The notes below the pieces were generated by a model. The model was not told the origin of the DNA. It made no database searches and saw only the letters and a list, made by a program, of their open reading frames with translations. Position numbers and translations under genes: made by a program. This document shows positions 19,611 to 21,556 of a stretch of DNA of 21,556 nt, one piece after another. Location: contig JAIPMN010018604.1 in NCBI GenBank assembly GCA_020650975.1, positions 3,724 through 25,279 on the forward strand. The letters run 5' to 3'. Within the stretch, counting starts at the first letter, position 1. Each line of letters opens with the position of its first letter. The stretch is from Apostichopus californicus (Eukaryota > Echinodermata > Holothuroidea > Aspidochirotida > Stichopodidae).

Positions 19611-21541
19611 GGAAATATCATAGGCCTCATGAATTCTCAACATAAAGTAGGAAAGAAAAGTGGTTTAATGCCTTTTCCCTACATGCTGAAAAGCACCCGA
19701 AAATGGGTAATTAATTTGTTTTAGGTTTTTTAACCACTGACCTTTGACCTATGACATCATCAATTACACAGGCACATGTTTTCATGATCAGGCACCACAC
19801 AGTTTGAACTTTATCAGACTTACAGTTTAGGAGAAGTTCTTGACCTACTTTTCCACACAATTTAGTCAATTTTGACCTCAACCCTTAACAACCACATTTA
19901 AGTACTATTTTAAGATTTGTCCCATTATTCTCTATGTATCTTGTGATTTAATGGCTGCTATTCCCAACATACTGATGAGTACAATAGGTTATGTCTAAGA
20001 AAAAATTGTTTCCTCACCCATACACACACTCACATCCTCACATTTCTGATGTGTGGTAAAGTACAATACAGTTTGTATTCTTACACATTACATGTAAGGG
20101 AGATAAGCTAATAAGTTCCTTGTAGATCTATATACTTCGACCCTTCAAAAGTACTATAGTTTGTTTTGTTTTAATATTAACTTCTTCTGCACTGTTCTGC
20201 AATAAAACAAGGGCATCTGTAAAATTTCTGCTGACAAAGAAACTTTCAATTTTGCAAATCCCACTTGTAAATCCATAAATTGAAATTGAATACAGCAAAC
20301 TGTGGAATCCAATGTAAACCTTACAAAGACCACCCTATGTAAATTATACGAATGCTGATAATATTAAATCTAGGTTAATGATATCAATATTAATTAATCA
20401 TACACCATCTTTACATCCCAACATACAGTTCGGTCTCGGTAATACCTGCAGTATGAGACTAAACGTAAATTAATCTGTTACATAGTATGTTTAATAGCAG
20501 CCTCTCTTCATCACAACCTACTTATTTATTCTTAAAATTACCGCATCTCAAAATCTTGTCCCAAACTCTATATTTGGTTGCTTGAATGTGACTAGCTATT
20601 TGACTAAACCTTCAACAATAGTATTGTACTCCAGGAAGTTGGGCAAATTGCCCTGATTATATCATCAATTCTCTGGTTGTGATTCACTAACAAATTATCA
20701 CAAAATTGAAAAATTCTTTTTATATTTAAAAAAAAAAAATACATGGGTGTGAGTTTTGCCTTAAGATAATAACAGAAACTTTTCAGCAATTTTGCAAAAA
20801 GAACCTGCTATTTAAACCAACTTGAGACTGATACCAGCCACCTTTACCATACAGTACATACATGTAAAATCTCACCAGCGAAAGTACAGTATAATATTAT
20901 GTAGTACAATAAACTTGTCTATGTACAGTGAAACATGAGCCTTTTTCTTAGAACTGGTGAACCCACCAGTATTGGCAGAATTAGCACAACACTCAAAATG
21001 TACTGAATAGCAAAACCTAATACAAACTTAATACAAGCTTTGGAAATGTGAAATTTTTAATTAGGCCTACAACTCAAAAATGCTACATTATTTCATGTAA
21101 GGATTTGTTTACAAACCCAACTGAAGTACAGTAGTATGTATTACTGTATGTTGTATAGTACACAAATTATGCAGTCTGTTCTACAGTGTGTTAGACTCCA
21201 GATCCACAGGGAAATTAAGTAATTAAGATTTAATAAATTTACACACTGTATTGTAAAATTTGAAAGCACAGCACTATCGCTCAAGATGTTTCACAGATAA
21301 TGTTGATATTTAGTATTTCAATCGAAGAGTTACTGATCACAACAATTCTGTAGTTGTTTTCACATTTGATTAAACCAACATGACGTAGAGATCCAGTTTG
21401 ACGTCTGAGTAATCATTGTAGGTAACATGTACTATTACTATACTGAGCATTACATTGCAAGACACATGTACAGTATACACTACACTATAGTATGTCTGCA
21501 CATGCTAGCTTCATTCAGGGTTTATTGCACGTTTACTAGTC
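19611..21541. other. Upstream flank without recognisable genes
   Basis: AT-rich DNA with many TACAGTA/TACTGTA words toward the right end. No coding frame, RNA gene or mobile element was recognised on either strand. Confidence 0.7.
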
Positions 21542-21556
21542 GGGGGGGGGGGGGGT
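21542..21556. repeat. Terminal G homopolymer
   Basis: Fourteen G residues followed by T end the window. Long G or C runs also occur near 2824, 10014, 11613 and 16334. Confidence 0.95.

Overview
The window is a piece of a metazoan nuclear genome. It is AT-rich, with short exons bounded by GT-AG introns, many microsatellites and minisatellites, one small assembly gap (10047-10056), and one recognisable gene on the minus strand. I could not fix the species. The dense satellites and the close match to vertebrate protein sequence would suit a marine invertebrate, possibly a deuterostome, but that is inference.

The gene is the 5' part of an oxysterol-binding-protein-related protein of the ORP5/ORP8 type (OSBPL5/OSBPL8). 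I assembled eleven coding exons by hand, all with compatible phases: E1 17807-17867, E2 11684-11766, E3 9759-9836, E4 9195-9296, E5 7380-7460, E6 5978-6100, E7 3350-3593, E8 2417-2580, E9 1519-1697, E10 697-778 and E11 184-282. Together they are 1296 nt and encode the first 432 residues: a low-complexity N-terminus, a polybasic stretch, a PH domain, an acidic linker, and the first part of the ORD lipid-transfer domain up to the residues just before its conserved EQVSHHPP motif. The rest of the ORD and the expected C-terminal membrane anchor lie beyond base 1.

The introns range from 414 bp to about 6 kb and hold nearly all the remaining structure. They contain a 19-bp minisatellite (8762-9094), a 21-bp array with a 128-bp higher-order period (14907-15447), a 29/37-bp array (16972-17643), several low-copy tandem duplications, and a roughly 270-bp retroposed element with 36-bp perfect inverted arms and a 13-bp target-site duplication (10134-10432). 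From 17868 to the end is 5' flank with no recognisable gene. A CpG-rich patch at 18612-18810 is the best candidate promoter or first non-coding exon.

The most unusual signal is that three of the eleven exons (E3, E7, E11) have their 3' part plus 5' splice site tandemly copied into the downstream intron: seven copies for E3, three for E7 and two for E11. Each leaves a row of decoy donors behind the true one. Extra units change the reading frame or meet a stop, so the copies are either tolerated passengers or a switch that yields unproductive transcripts.
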